Source of the DNA: Catellatospora coxensis
GTDB taxonomy: Bacteria > Actinomycetota > Actinomycetes > Mycobacteriales > Micromonosporaceae
DNA: 64,000 nucleotides
Reading direction: 5' to 3'
Assembly: GCF_016862635.1 (NCBI RefSeq)
Contig: NZ_BONI01000039.1
Coordinates: 1 to 64,000 of the forward strand
Under the pieces are notes generated by a model. That model was not told the origin of the DNA. It ran no database searches and worked only from the letters and a program-made list of their open reading frames with translations. Both the position numbers and the translations under genes were made by a program. This document shows, one piece after another, positions 52,261 to 63,035 of the stretch (position 1 is its first letter; each line of letters starts with the position of its first letter).

Positions 52261-52264
52261 AAAG

Positions 52265-52299
52265 CGAAGGCGCGCCCGCGGGTGCGGGCGCGCCTTTCG
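52265..52299. terminator. Terminator hairpin downstream of citrate synthase
   Basis: Arms 52265-52279 and 52284-52299 (CGAAGGCGCGCCCGC and complement with one bulge) around GGGT, 20 bases after the citrate synthase stop on the minus strand. Confidence 0.7.
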
Positions 52300-52319
52300 G
52301 TGGAGCGGGGTGGTGCGGG

Positions 52320-53603
<1,284 letters not shown>

Positions 53604-53801
53604 GACTTCCCTCGCTTTATCGGGAGCTTGTCTTACCAAAAGTTAAGTTTCAGGGTAAGCACTCGACGGCAGCATCCGCCCCATCCCGTGCTGAGGGGAG
53701 AATCACGGTCCCCGGCTTGTTTTAAGCCGACTTACCCTCTTTTCTGCCGAATTAACAGGGGTTGTGTGTCCAGAGCGACTGCCGCGCGCGGCCTCGCGCC
53801 T

Positions 53802-53807
53802 TACGCT
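53802..53807 (+). promoter_or_regulatory. -10 box of a possible leaderless promoter for the deaminase
   Basis: TACGCT ends 6 bases before the GTG at 53814, without a clear ribosome-binding site between. Confidence 0.4.
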
Positions 53808-53813
53808 GGACCC

Positions 53814-54335
53814 GTGGCGACGGAGCCCCTGGCCAGCGTGGACATGTCGGGCGAGGAAGCCGAGAAATGGCTGGCCCTCGCGGTGAAGTTCGCTGTCGCC
53901 AACGTGGAATCGGGCGGCGGCGGGCCCTTCGCGTCGATCATCGTACGCAGCGGCGAGGTCATCGGCCGCGGCGTGAACCGGGTCATCCGCGACCTGGACC
54001 CCACCGCGCACTCCGAGATCGTGGCCATCCGCGCCGCGTGCCGGCAGGCCCTGCACTTCCGCCTGCCCGGGGCGGTGCTGGTCTCCACCTGTGAGCCGTG
54101 CCCGATGTGCCTGACCGCGGCGCTGTGGGCCGACGTCGGCCGCATCGTGTACGCCGTCGACCGCCACGAGGCCGCCGCGGCCGGATTCCCGCAGGTCGAG
54201 CTGTACGACCTGTTCGAGGACCCACAGCACAAGTGGACCGTGCCCGTCGGCAAGATCTCCATCGCTCAGGCCCAGGACCCCTTCGAAGCCTGGCAACGCA
54301 CCAAACCCCAACGCCAAGCCCAGCCCCGCCCCTGA
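53814..54335 (+). CDS. Nucleoside/guanine deaminase-type protein
   Basis: A 173-residue zinc deaminase of the cytidine/guanine deaminase fold: HSE (in DPTAHSEIVAIR) and PCPMC (in STCEPCPMCLTAAL) zinc and catalytic motifs. It resembles guanine deaminase GuaD-type and tRNA adenosine deaminase-like family members; the substrate is most likely a purine or pyrimidine base or nucleoside. It diverges from citrate synthase. Confidence 0.88.
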   Translation: MATEPLASVDMSGEEAEKWLALAVKFAVANVESGGGGPFASIIVRSGEVIGRGVNRVIRDLDPTAHSEIVAIRAACRQALHFRLPGAVLVSTCEPCPMCLTAALWADVGRIVYAVDRHEAAAAGFPQVELYDLFEDPQHKWTVPVGKISIAQAQDPFEAWQRTKPQRQAQPRP

Positions 54336-54419
54336 CACCGCCCCGCCCCGGGCCGTGCCGGGCCGCGCCGGGCTGCGGAACCCGGAACCCGAGACCAGGA
54401 ACCCTAGGCGTCGGGTGGG

Positions 54420-55421
54420 TCAGGCGGGGTGGGTGGATTTCCAGGTGGCGAGGAGGGCGGACTCGTCGTCACGGGTGATGCCGGCCCAGGGTTTGCGGGT
54501 CGGGCCGGTGGCAAGCCAGGCGAGGGTGTCGCGGGCGGTGTCGCCGACCGGGCGCGGCGACAGGCCTGCCGCGAGCGCGTCGCTGACGTCGCGGGACAGG
54601 AAACCGGCCCACTCCGGCAGGGGCAGCCACATCGGCAGCGAGCGCTCGCCCGCCCACGTCTCAACCCCCTGCTCGGTGAGGAACTCCTGGTCGACCCAGG
54701 TCAGCCGGGGTGTGGTGCCGACCCCCTCCGCGATGCCGGCGAGCATCGCCCCCCGGCCGACCGGCGCGCCGATGCCGTCGTACACGCCGGCCAGCCGCTG
54801 CTCGGCGGCCTGTACCAGCCAGGCGGCCAGGTCGCGCACGTCGATCCACTGCACCGGGTCGGCAGGAGTGCCCGGGGCCAGCACTTCGCCGCCCTCGGCC
54901 AGCCGGGACACCCAGTAGTCGAAGCGCCCCGTCGGGTCCTCGGGACCGACGATGAGCCCGGCCCGGCACAGCATCGCGCGCTCGGGCCCGACGGCGTCGA
55001 GCAGCGCCTGCTCGCAGGAGACCTTGGCCGGGCCGTAGTTCTCCCCGGTCGCGTCGTCGGTCTCCAGGGGCAGCGGCGCGAGGAGCGGGGCCTGCGCGGC
55101 GCGCTGGCCGGGGGTGCCCTGGTCGGCGTAGACGGAGCAGCTGGAGACGTACACCCAGTGCGGGATGCGCGCGCCGAGCGCGGCGGCGGCGTGGCGGACG
55201 TGGCTGGGCCGCCGGGCCACGTCGATCACGGCGTCGAAGTCGCCGTCGAGGCCGGCCAGGCCGTTGGGGTCGTCGCGGTCGGCGGTCACGGCCGTGGCTC
55301 CGGCCGGGATCGCGCCGGACACACCACGGGTGACGCAGGTGACGTCGTGGCCGGAGGCCAGCGCGTGGGCGGCCACCGCACGCCCGAGGAAGACATTGCC
55401 GCCGAGTACGAGCAGTCGCAT
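54420..55421 (-). CDS. NAD-dependent epimerase/dehydratase family protein
   Basis: A 333-residue SDR-extended protein: start MRLLVLGGNVFLGRAVAAHAL (GGxxFLG Rossmann loop), then HWVYVSSCSVYADQG and YGPAKVSCEQALL with the YxxxK pair (YGPAK), and QWIDVRDLAAWL. Probably acts on a nucleotide sugar; substrate unknown. ATG at 55421; an in-frame ATG at 55433 is an alternative. Confidence 0.85.
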   Translation of the reverse strand: MRLLVLGGNVFLGRAVAAHALASGHDVTCVTRGVSGAIPAGATAVTADRDDPNGLAGLDGDFDAVIDVARRPSHVRHAAAALGARIPHWVYVSSCSVYADQGTPGQRAAQAPLLAPLPLETDDATGENYGPAKVSCEQALLDAVGPERAMLCRAGLIVGPEDPTGRFDYWVSRLAEGGEVLAPGTPADPVQWIDVRDLAAWLVQAAEQRLAGVYDGIGAPVGRGAMLAGIAEGVGTTPRLTWVDQEFLTEQGVETWAGERSLPMWLPLPEWAGFLSRDVSDALAAGLSPRPVGDTARDTLAWLATGPTRKPWAGITRDDESALLATWKSTHPA

Positions 55422-55608
55422 GGGCGTCAGCATCCCCGACCCGGCGCACGATTCGCACACCCGTTCGCCATCGGCGTACCCGCCGCCGGGCTCACGGGAC
55501 ACGCCCAGGCCCGGGGGTCGGGCCGTGCCGCGCCGCGCCAGTCGCGTCGTGCCAATCGCGCCATGCCGGTCGCGCCATGCCCGTTCGGCGGCCAAGATCG
55601 TCGCTGGG

Positions 55609-57876
55609 TCAGGAGGGTGGGATGAGGCGGTGGTCGAGGGCGGTGTGGCGGCGGCCCGCGCCGAGGGTGCGTACGGCGACCGCGAGCGCCCGGGTGGAAC
55701 CGGCGAGCACGACCAGCTTCTTGGCCCGGGTGATCGCGGTGTAGAGCAGGTTGCGCTGCAGCATCATCCAGGCGCTGGTGGTCAGCGGCACGACCACGGC
55801 CGGATACTCCGAGCCCTGCGAGCGGTGGATGCTGATGGCGTACGCGTGGACCAGCTCGTCGAGCTCGTCGAAGCCGTACTCGACGTCCTCGTCCTCGTCG
55901 GTGCGCACGATCAGCTTGTGGTCGTCGGGGGCCATGCCGGTGACCACGCCGACGGTGCCGTTGAACACCCCGGCCGCGCCCTTGTCGTAGTTGTTGCGGA
56001 TCTGGGTGACCTTGTCGCCGACCCGGTAGACCCGCCCGCCGTAGCGGCGCTCGGGCCGGCCCTCGACCGCCGGGGTCAGCGCCTGCTGGAGCAGCTGGTT
56101 GAGGTTGCCCGCGCCGGCCGGGCCACGGTGCATCGGGGTGAGCACCTGGATGTCGCGGCGCGCGTCGAGGCCGAACTTCTTCGGGATGCGCTGCGACACC
56201 AGGTCCACGACCAGGGGCGCGGTCGCCTCGCTGTCGTCGCACTCGAAGAAGAAGAAATCGGGGAAGCCTTTGAGCTGCGGGAACTCCCCGGCGTTGACGC
56301 GGTGCGCGTTGACCACGACACCGGACTGCTGCGCCTGGCGGAAGATCTGGGTCAGCCGTACGCGGGGCACGACGTCGGCGTTGAGCAGGTCCCGCAGCAC
56401 CTCGCCGGCCCCGACCGAGGGCAGCTGGTCGACGTCGCCGACCAGCAGCAGGTGCGCCCCGGGCGCGACGGCCTTGACCAGCTTGTTGGCGAGGATCAGG
56501 TCGAGCATGGAGGCCTCGTCGACGACGACCAGGTCCGCGTCCAGCGGGTTGTCCCGGTCGTAGCTGGGGTCGCCGCCGGGCTGGAGTTTCAGCAGCCGGT
56601 GCACGGTGGTGGCCTCGTGGCCGGTCAGCTCGGCGAGCCGTTTCGCGGCGCGGCCGGTCGGCGCGGCCAGCACGATCTTCGCGCGCTTGGCGCGGGCCAG
56701 CTCGACGATCGAGCGTACGGTGAAGCTCTTGCCGCAGCCCGGACCGCCGGTGAGCACCGCGACCCGCTCGGTGAGCGCGAGCCGCACCGCCTGCTCCTGC
56801 TCGGGGGCCAGCTCGTGGCCGGTGCGGGCCTTCAACCAGGCCAGGGCCTTGGTCCAGTCGACGCCGTCGAACGCGGCCAGCCGGTCCCGCGAGGTGTTGA
56901 GCAGGCTCAGCAGGCTGCCGGCGAGACCACGCTCGGCGCGGTGGAACGGCACCAGGTAGATCGCGGGCACCGGTCCGTCGGCGCCGGGCACGTCCTCGCG
57001 GACCACGCCCTCCTCGTCGATCAACTCGCGCAGGCAGGTCGTGATGAGGTCGGCGGGCACGCCCAGGTCGTTGCCGTCCTTGTCGGTGACGGCGAGGATC
57101 TTCGCGGCGGCGGTGGTGAGGTTCGGGGCGGGCAGGAAGCAGTGGCCGTTGTCGGCGGCCTCGCTGAGGGTGTGCTGCAGGCCGGCCTTGACGCGCTGCG
57201 GGCTGTCGTACGCGATGCCGACCGCGCGGGCGATGGTGTCGGCGGTGCGGAAGCCGATCCCCCACACGTCGGCGGCCAGCCGGTACGGCTCCTCGCGGAC
57301 GACGGTGATCGAGCCGTCGCCGTACTGCTTGTAGATGCGCACCGCGAGCGAGGTGGACACGCCCACGCCCTGCAGGAAGATCATGACCTCTTTGATCGCC
57401 TGCTGCTCCAGCCAGGCCGCGGCGATCAGCTTGGTGCGCTTCGGGCCCAGTTTCGGCACCTCGATCAGGCGCTGCGGCTCCTCCTCGATGATCCGCAGCG
57501 TGTCCACGCCGAAGTGCGCCACGATGCGCTCGGCCAGCCGCGGGCCGATGCCCTTGACCAGGCCGGAGCCGAGGTAGCGCTCGATGCCGACGATGGTCGC
57601 GGGCAGCACCGTCGTGTAGTTCCACACCTCGAACTGGCGGCCGTACCGCGGGTGGGAGGTCCACCGGCCGGTCAGCCGCAGGCTCTCCCCCGGCTGCGCG
57701 CCCAGCAGCGCGCCGACCACGGTGAGCAGGTCGTTGCCGGATTTCTCGGTCGCCACCCGGGCGATGGTGTAGCCGGTCTCCTCGTTGGCGTAGGTGATCC
57801 GCTCCAGCACGGCCTCCAGCACGACACCCGGTGGGCGGGCGGGCGCGCCCGCGGGCGGCGACAGCTGCGCGGTCAT
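55609..57876 (-). CDS. recD2: RecD2-type ATP-dependent DNA helicase
   Basis: A 755-residue SF1B helicase. N-terminal HhH-type segments (GSGLVKGIGPRLAERI, KLGPKRTKLIAA), Walker A GGPGCGKSFT (about 370), Walker B VVVDEASML, a SH3-like insertion and C-terminal UvrD-like AYAISIHRSQGSEYPAVVVP. It unwinds DNA 5'-3' and is stand-alone, without RecBC. ATG has no clear Shine-Dalgarno. Confidence 0.94.
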   Translation of the reverse strand: MTAQLSPPAGAPARPPGVVLEAVLERITYANEETGYTIARVATEKSGNDLLTVVGALLGAQPGESLRLTGRWTSHPRYGRQFEVWNYTTVLPATIVGIERYLGSGLVKGIGPRLAERIVAHFGVDTLRIIEEEPQRLIEVPKLGPKRTKLIAAAWLEQQAIKEVMIFLQGVGVSTSLAVRIYKQYGDGSITVVREEPYRLAADVWGIGFRTADTIARAVGIAYDSPQRVKAGLQHTLSEAADNGHCFLPAPNLTTAAAKILAVTDKDGNDLGVPADLITTCLRELIDEEGVVREDVPGADGPVPAIYLVPFHRAERGLAGSLLSLLNTSRDRLAAFDGVDWTKALAWLKARTGHELAPEQEQAVRLALTERVAVLTGGPGCGKSFTVRSIVELARAKRAKIVLAAPTGRAAKRLAELTGHEATTVHRLLKLQPGGDPSYDRDNPLDADLVVVDEASMLDLILANKLVKAVAPGAHLLLVGDVDQLPSVGAGEVLRDLLNADVVPRVRLTQIFRQAQQSGVVVNAHRVNAGEFPQLKGFPDFFFFECDDSEATAPLVVDLVSQRIPKKFGLDARRDIQVLTPMHRGPAGAGNLNQLLQQALTPAVEGRPERRYGGRVYRVGDKVTQIRNNYDKGAAGVFNGTVGVVTGMAPDDHKLIVRTDEDEDVEYGFDELDELVHAYAISIHRSQGSEYPAVVVPLTTSAWMMLQRNLLYTAITRAKKLVVLAGSTRALAVAVRTLGAGRRHTALDHRLIPPS

Positions 57877-57943
57877 GCCGACATATTGCCGTAGCGGTGT
57901 GTCACCCGCCCGTCCCCGACCCCGGCGGGCGAGAACTCGCAGG

Positions 57944-59323
57944 TCAGCGTTCGGGGCGGATGTTGCAGTTCAGGTGGAAGGTGTTGTCGGGGTCGTAGGT
58001 GGCTTTGATCCGGGCGAGGCGGCGGTAGTTGTCCAGGCCGTAGGAGGCGACGACGCGCTCCTGCCCCTCCTGGCCGATGAAGTTGCTGTAGACCGCGCCG
58101 GTGGACCAGGGCTTGACGTCGGCGCGCAGGTCGCGGGCCCAGCGGATGGCGCGGTCGTCGTCGGCGGAGTCGGTCCACAGGCCGAGCGGGTGGACGACCC
58201 AGGGGGCGCGCCGCCACGGGACCGGGTAGGCGGTCGGGCCCGCGGCGACCGCGCCGCCGTACGGGAAGAGCACGTGCTGGGACGGGGACGGGACGACCAT
58301 GTCCTCGGCTCGTGCGCAGAACAGGTCGATCGCCTTGTCGGGCAGGGTGTCCAGGTGCTCGGCCGACCAGTAGTTGCGGTAGCCGGGCGGGTCGTCGAAC
58401 ATGCACTGCAGCTCGGCGTACGGCACCTCGGCGATCAGCTCGCCCTCGTGGCCCAGCCGCAGCAGCGGCTCGATCACCCGGCGCGCCTGGGCCAGGTCAC
58501 CGGCGTACGTGACGAGCATGGCGCAGGTCAGCTTGCCGACGAGGTGCGCGGGTGTGAAGGGCTCGGCCGGACCGGTGAGGTAGATGACGCCGCCGCCGAC
58601 CTCCTCGGGCGCGTTCTCCATGAAGTCGCGGTAGGCCCGGGTCACCTCGGGTCCGGCCTCCGGCGGCCAGAGCAGCAGCGCCGCCGAGGCGGTCGGCAGC
58701 GGGTACAGGCGCAGCGTCAGCGAGGTGACGACGCCGAAGTTGCCGCCGCCGCCGTGCAGCGCCCAGAACAGGTCCGGGTGGCTCTCCTCACTGGCCACGA
58801 CGGTGTTGCCGTCGGCGGTGACCAGTTCGGCGGCGACCAGGTTGTCGCAGGCGAGCCCGAACTTGCGCTCCAGCCAGCCGGAGCCGCCGCCGAGCGTGAA
58901 GCCGCCGACGCCGGTCGTGGACACCCGGCCGCCGGTGGTGGCCAGGTCGAAGGGCTGGGTGGCGCGGTCCAGGTGGCTCATGGTCGCGCCGCCGCCGATG
59001 CGCACGACCCGACGCTGCGGGTCCACCGTCGCCTGGTTCATCCGGCGCAGGTCGATGACGAGGCCGCCGTCGGTCGACGCGGTGCCCGCCACGCCGTGGC
59101 CGCCGCCGCGCACCGCGATCTCCAGGCCCTGCTCGCGGCCGAACTCGATCGCCCGGGACACGTCCGCGCCGGTGGCGCACTGGGCGATCACGCTGGGCCG
59201 CTTGGCGATCAGCACGTTGAACAGGGTCCGCGCGTCGGCATACGCCGCGTCGTCCGGCCCGATCACGGACCCGGCGAAGCCGGACCGCAGATCGGCCACC
59301 GCCGTCGCTCCGAGGACGGTCAT
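57944..59323 (-). CDS. FAD-linked oxidase of the berberine-bridge (BBE) group
   Basis: A 459-residue flavoprotein. FAD domain (about 45-210) with the His-linked motif VRGGGHGVAG (8-alpha-histidyl FAD) and GVGGFTLGGGSGWLERKFG, then a substrate domain and a BBE C-terminal stretch (ATYDPDNTFHLNCNIRP). The second Cys link seen in bicovalent members is not visible at the usual place (RVSTTGVGG), so it is probably monocovalent. Substrate unknown. ATG has GGGGAG upstream. Confidence 0.9.
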   Translation of the reverse strand: MTVLGATAVADLRSGFAGSVIGPDDAAYADARTLFNVLIAKRPSVIAQCATGADVSRAIEFGREQGLEIAVRGGGHGVAGTASTDGGLVIDLRRMNQATVDPQRRVVRIGGGATMSHLDRATQPFDLATTGGRVSTTGVGGFTLGGGSGWLERKFGLACDNLVAAELVTADGNTVVASEESHPDLFWALHGGGGNFGVVTSLTLRLYPLPTASAALLLWPPEAGPEVTRAYRDFMENAPEEVGGGVIYLTGPAEPFTPAHLVGKLTCAMLVTYAGDLAQARRVIEPLLRLGHEGELIAEVPYAELQCMFDDPPGYRNYWSAEHLDTLPDKAIDLFCARAEDMVVPSPSQHVLFPYGGAVAAGPTAYPVPWRRAPWVVHPLGLWTDSADDDRAIRWARDLRADVKPWSTGAVYSNFIGQEGQERVVASYGLDNYRRLARIKATYDPDNTFHLNCNIRPER

Positions 59324-59440
59324 GAGAACTCCCCACGCAGGTAGACGGCACACCAGGGGTCCGCAGTCCAGCGTAATGAGGCTCGGGACGAGCCACCGCG
59401 AAAAGAGAGTTCTCGTCCTGCCGCCCGCGCGAGCGGCCGG

Positions 59441-59761
59441 TCAGCAGAACCAGCCGTCCTGCACCCAGCCGTTGCGGTTGACGTGGCCGTAGGCGAACCC
59501 GTAGATGTATCCGCCCTGCCGGGGGCCCTTGACCAGGAAGGTCTGGCCCGCGTACAGGGTGCCCATCCAGGCGCCGAGCGGCTCGGTGCGGACGAACAGC
59601 GATTCGGCGCAGACGGTCTCCCGCACGCCGACGGTCCCGTTGGCCGCCTGGGCGGCGGACGGGACGGCCAGCAGGGCGAGGGCGGTCGCGACCGCGGCGG
59701 CCCCGCGCAGGGTCCTGGTCAGGGTCCTGGTCAGGGTCCTGGTCAGGGTCCCGGTCACCAT
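59441..59761 (-). CDS. Small secreted protein, SH3-like
   Basis: A 106-residue exported protein. The N-terminal n-region holds TLTR repeats coded by a tandem 12-bp repeat, then the signal core GAAAVATALALLAVPSAAQA. The mature part (about 65 residues) looks like a short bacterial SH3 domain: VCAESLFVRTEPLGAWMGTLYAGQTFLVKG and a Cys pair closing at DGWFC. ATG overlaps the upstream gene's stop. Possible wall-binding or signalling role; no match to a known protein. Confidence 0.65.
   Translation of the reverse strand: MVTGTLTRTLTRTLTRTLRGAAAVATALALLAVPSAAQAANGTVGVRETVCAESLFVRTEPLGAWMGTLYAGQTFLVKGPRQGGYIYGFAYGHVNRNGWVQDGWFC
59709..59756. repeat. Four tandem 12-bp units in a signal-peptide coding region
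   Basis: Unit AGGGTCCTGGTC, four copies (last with one change), coding TLTR tetrapeptides in the signal peptide n-region of the small SH3-like protein. Confidence 0.85.
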
Positions 59762-60063
59762 GAGTCGTACCCTCCGATGCACTCGATCCGCATGTAGCCC
59801 CAGTCGTTGGGCCCGAAGTCGAAGGTCGCCGCCCAGCCGTTGTAGACCGGGTGCGCGCCGGGGGTGTGGCCGATCTTGTTGCCGTACTCCAGCACGCGCT
59901 TGAGGCCGTGCGGCCCGGACGCCGAGTCGTAGTTGTCGTAGAAGCTGGCGCTCTGGCAGACGTTGATCGCGTGCCGGGGCACGACGACGGCCTGCGCAGG
60001 GCTCGCGGTGGCGAGCAGAACCACGGCTACCAGGGACGCGACCACGCTTGCGGAAATCCGCAT
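59755..60063 (-). CDS. Small secreted hypothetical protein
   Basis: A 102-residue exported protein: signal peptide MRISASVVASLVAVVLLATASPAQA, mature part about 77 residues with INVCQSASFYDNYDSASGPHGLKRVLEYGNKIGHTPG and one more Cys (RIECIGGYDSW), probably one disulphide. No family recognised. ATG at 60063 chosen for GAGAGTGG just upstream; the gene overlaps the next (SH3-like) gene. It diverges from the LuxR regulator. Confidence 0.6.
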   Translation of the reverse strand: MRISASVVASLVAVVLLATASPAQAVVVPRHAINVCQSASFYDNYDSASGPHGLKRVLEYGNKIGHTPGAHPVYNGWAATFDFGPNDWGYMRIECIGGYDSW

Positions 60064-60200
60064 ATCCACTCTCTTCATTCGATGGCGATCGAGGACAAGC
60101 TATCAACGGTGAAGTTTCTGCACAAGATTCGACAGACGGCTGAAACTTTCCTTTGCACGGTGATCCGGACTTTCGCGGTCATGAGGCACGTCGCGCTCAT

Positions 60201-60206
60201 TAGGCT
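60201..60206 (+). promoter_or_regulatory. -10 box of a leaderless promoter for the LuxR regulator
   Basis: TAGGCT ends 6 bases before ATG 60213, in the short divergent region shared with the small secreted proteins. Confidence 0.45.
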
Positions 60207-60212
60207 CAGGGC

Positions 60213-63023
60213 ATGGCGCCGGTCTCTCCGGTTTTCGTGGGCCGGCAGGCCGAGACGGCGCGCCTGCACGCGCTAGCGCGGCAGGCGGCGGGCGGGCACG
60301 GCGTGGCGGTGCTGGTCGAGGGCGAGCCGGGCATCGGCAAGACGTCGCTGCTGGACCGGGTCGCGACGGACTGCGCCGGCCTCGGCCTGCGGCTGCTCAC
60401 GGGCGCGGCCGAGGACCTGGAGCAGCAGCTGCCGTTCTCGGCGATCGCCAACTGTCTGGGCATCGGCGCGGCCACCAGCGATCCCGAGCTGGCCCGGGTC
60501 TCCGGGCTGCTGCGCGGCGAGCAGGCCTTCACTCGCAGCCTGGCCGCGGCCAACCACGACTTCGTGATAACCGAGGCGATCCTCGACCTGTTCGACGAGT
60601 GGTTCGCGCAGGGCCCGGTCGCGCTGCTGCTCGACGACGCGCAGTGGGCCGACCCGCAGAGCCTCGTCGTGGCGCACCGGCTGGGCCGGGGCATCGAGCA
60701 GCAGCCGATGCTGCTGGTCGTCGCCACCCGGTCCGCGCCTCGGGGCGGGGCGGTCGACGCCCTGGAGCGCAGCCTCGTCGCCCGTGGCGGGCACGTGATC
60801 GAGCTGGCGCCGCTGCCGCCGGACGAGGTCGCCGTGCTCGCCCACGACCTGCTGCGCACCGACGCCGGCCCCCGGCTGAGCAGGCTGCTCGGCACCGCCG
60901 GCGGCAACCCGATGTACATCACCGAGCTGCTGGCCGAGCTGGCCGAGGAGGGCGCGCTCGCCGACCGGGACGGCCGGATGGAGCTGGTGTGGGACACCGA
61001 CGAGCTGGCCGAGGGCTGGGTGCCGCCGCCGCTGGCGGAGGTGATCCTGCACCGGCTCGGTTTCCTGCCGCCCGCCGTACGCGACGCGCTGCAGACCGCC
61101 GCCGTGTTCGGGCGCGCCGTCGAGCTGACCGAGCTGTCGCAGGTGCTGGGCCGCCCGGTGGCCGAGCTGGCCGACGTCGCCGCCAGCGCGGTCGAGGCGG
61201 GCATCCTCACCGACACCGGCACCCGGCTGGAGTTCCGGCAGCCGCTCATCCGGGAGGCGCTCGCGGCCCGGGTGCCGCCCTCGGCGCGGGCGGCGCTGCA
61301 CCGGCGGGCGGCGCAGGCGCTCGACGCCGACGGCGCGGGTGTGGAACGGATCGCCGAGCACGTGATGGCCGGGGAGGGCGTCGACGACCGGACGACGGAG
61401 TGGCTGATCGACGTGGCCGACCCGCTCACCGCCCGCGCGCCCGAGCTGGCCGTGGAGCTGCTGCAGCGGGCCCTGCCGGGCGCGCCCCGGCGGCAGGCGG
61501 CCAGGCTGCGCCTGCAGCTGATCCGGGCGCTGCTCTGGCGGGGCGCGAACGCCGAGGCGGAGCGGCTGGCCCGCGACGCCGTCGCCACGGGCGACGATCC
61601 CGCCTGCGACGGGGAGCTGCGCTGGCTGCTCGCGCAGACCTGCTACCGCCGCGGTCACCTGCGGGAATCGCTGGAGGTCATCGAGCAGGCGCTGACCGAG
61701 CCGGGGCTCAGCGCGACCGAGCGCGGGCGCTTCCACGGCTTCGCGGCCGTCTGCCTGTTCTTCCTGACCCGCTTCGAGGAGGCGCGGGCCGCCGCGCGCC
61801 GGGCGGTGCGGGCCGGCGAGGCGACCGGCGACGCGCGCTGCACCGGGATCGGCGACTTCGCCCTGGCCATGACGCTGGCCGTGGACGGCGACCTGGAGCA
61901 GGCGCTGGTCGTCAACGACCGTGCGTTCGCCTCGCTCACCGAGGGGGTGCAGCCGGACCTCCAGGTCGACCCGTACACGCTGCGCGGGATGTGCCTGCTG
62001 GAGCTGGACCGGCTGGCCGAGGCCGAGCGGGCGCTGTCGGCCGCGATCGCCGCCAACCGGGAGTCCGGCGGGGCGTACCTGCCGATCGCCCACACGCTGC
62101 GGGCGCGGCTGCTGTTCCTGGACGGCCGCTGGGACGACGCGCTGGTCGAGATCGAGACCGCCGCCGAGCTGCCCGACCTGCTCGGCAGCGCGGTTCGGCT
62201 GCGCGGCATGGCCGACCTGATCGCGGTGCACCGCGGGGCGACCGTCGACCCGCCCGCAGGGACGGGCACGTCCTACCCGCACCACTTCAGCCGCTGGGCC
62301 CGGGCGCTGTGCGTGGAGTCCCAGCAGGGTCCGGCGGCCGCCTTCGAACTGCTGGCCCCGGCCTGGGACAAAGCGCACGGGCTTGAACCGCGGCGGCTGG
62401 TGTACCGCGTGTGCGCCGACCTGGCCCGGCTGGCGGTCGCCGCGGGTGACCGGGACCGGGCCGGTGCGCTGGCCCGGGACGTGGACGCGCTGCTGGCCCG
62501 GCGCGCCCACCCGAGTCTCGCCGCGACCGCGAAGCTGTGCCACGGCCTCGCCGCCGACGACGCGGAGCTGCTGCTGGCCGCGGCCGCGGACTACCGCGAG
62601 GCGGGTTGGCCGCTCTACGAGGGCAACGCGTACGAGAACGCCGCCGAGGCGCTGGCCCGCCAGGACCACCCGGCACGGGCCCGCCGGGCCCTGGACAAGG
62701 CGCTGGAGCGGTACGGCGCGCTGGACGCGACCGCCGACGCCGCCCGCGCCGAGGCCCGGCTGCGCGCGGCAGGAGTACGCCGGGGCGTACGCGGCCCGCG
62801 CAAGCGCCCCAAGCACGGCTGGGAGGCGCTCACCGCGACCGAGCAGCGCGTCGTCGCGCTGGTCGCGTCGGGCCTGTCCAACCCGGACATCGCCGCGCAG
62901 ATGTTCCTGTCCCGGCGCACCGTGCAGTCGCACGTGTCCAGCATCCTCGGCAAGCTCGAACTCAGCTCGCGGGTCGAACTGGCGGTGCAGGCCGCCGAGC
63001 GCGGCACCGTCCAGGCGGGCTGA
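60213..63023 (+). CDS. Large ATP-binding LuxR-family regulator (LAL type)
   Basis: A 936-residue LAL regulator: AAA/NB-ARC-like ATPase at the N-terminus (Walker A EGEPGIGKTSLLD, about 36-48; Walker B VALLLDDAQWAD), a long helical tetratricopeptide-like middle (about 450-850), and a C-terminal LuxR HTH (about 870-930; LTATEQRVVALVASGLSNPDIAAQMFLSRRTVQSHVSSIL). LAL proteins are cluster activators in actinomycetes; the target here is unknown, with the two small secreted proteins in divergent position as candidates. Confidence 0.93.
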   Translation: MAPVSPVFVGRQAETARLHALARQAAGGHGVAVLVEGEPGIGKTSLLDRVATDCAGLGLRLLTGAAEDLEQQLPFSAIANCLGIGAATSDPELARVSGLLRGEQAFTRSLAAANHDFVITEAILDLFDEWFAQGPVALLLDDAQWADPQSLVVAHRLGRGIEQQPMLLVVATRSAPRGGAVDALERSLVARGGHVIELAPLPPDEVAVLAHDLLRTDAGPRLSRLLGTAGGNPMYITELLAELAEEGALADRDGRMELVWDTDELAEGWVPPPLAEVILHRLGFLPPAVRDALQTAAVFGRAVELTELSQVLGRPVAELADVAASAVEAGILTDTGTRLEFRQPLIREALAARVPPSARAALHRRAAQALDADGAGVERIAEHVMAGEGVDDRTTEWLIDVADPLTARAPELAVELLQRALPGAPRRQAARLRLQLIRALLWRGANAEAERLARDAVATGDDPACDGELRWLLAQTCYRRGHLRESLEVIEQALTEPGLSATERGRFHGFAAVCLFFLTRFEEARAAARRAVRAGEATGDARCTGIGDFALAMTLAVDGDLEQALVVNDRAFASLTEGVQPDLQVDPYTLRGMCLLELDRLAEAERALSAAIAANRESGGAYLPIAHTLRARLLFLDGRWDDALVEIETAAELPDLLGSAVRLRGMADLIAVHRGATVDPPAGTGTSYPHHFSRWARALCVESQQGPAAAFELLAPAWDKAHGLEPRRLVYRVCADLARLAVAAGDRDRAGALARDVDALLARRAHPSLAATAKLCHGLAADDAELLLAAAADYREAGWPLYEGNAYENAAEALARQDHPARARRALDKALERYGALDATADAARAEARLRAAGVRRGVRGPRKRPKHGWEALTATEQRVVALVASGLSNPDIAAQMFLSRRTVQSHVSSILGKLELSSRVELAVQAAERGTVQAG

Positions 63024-63035
63024 CCGGGCGGCGGT

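Noticed and set aside
55440-55600. Tandem repeat around TCGCGCCATGCC in the epimerase-RecD2 gap
   Set aside because: Only two to three degenerate copies; no more than expected from base composition.
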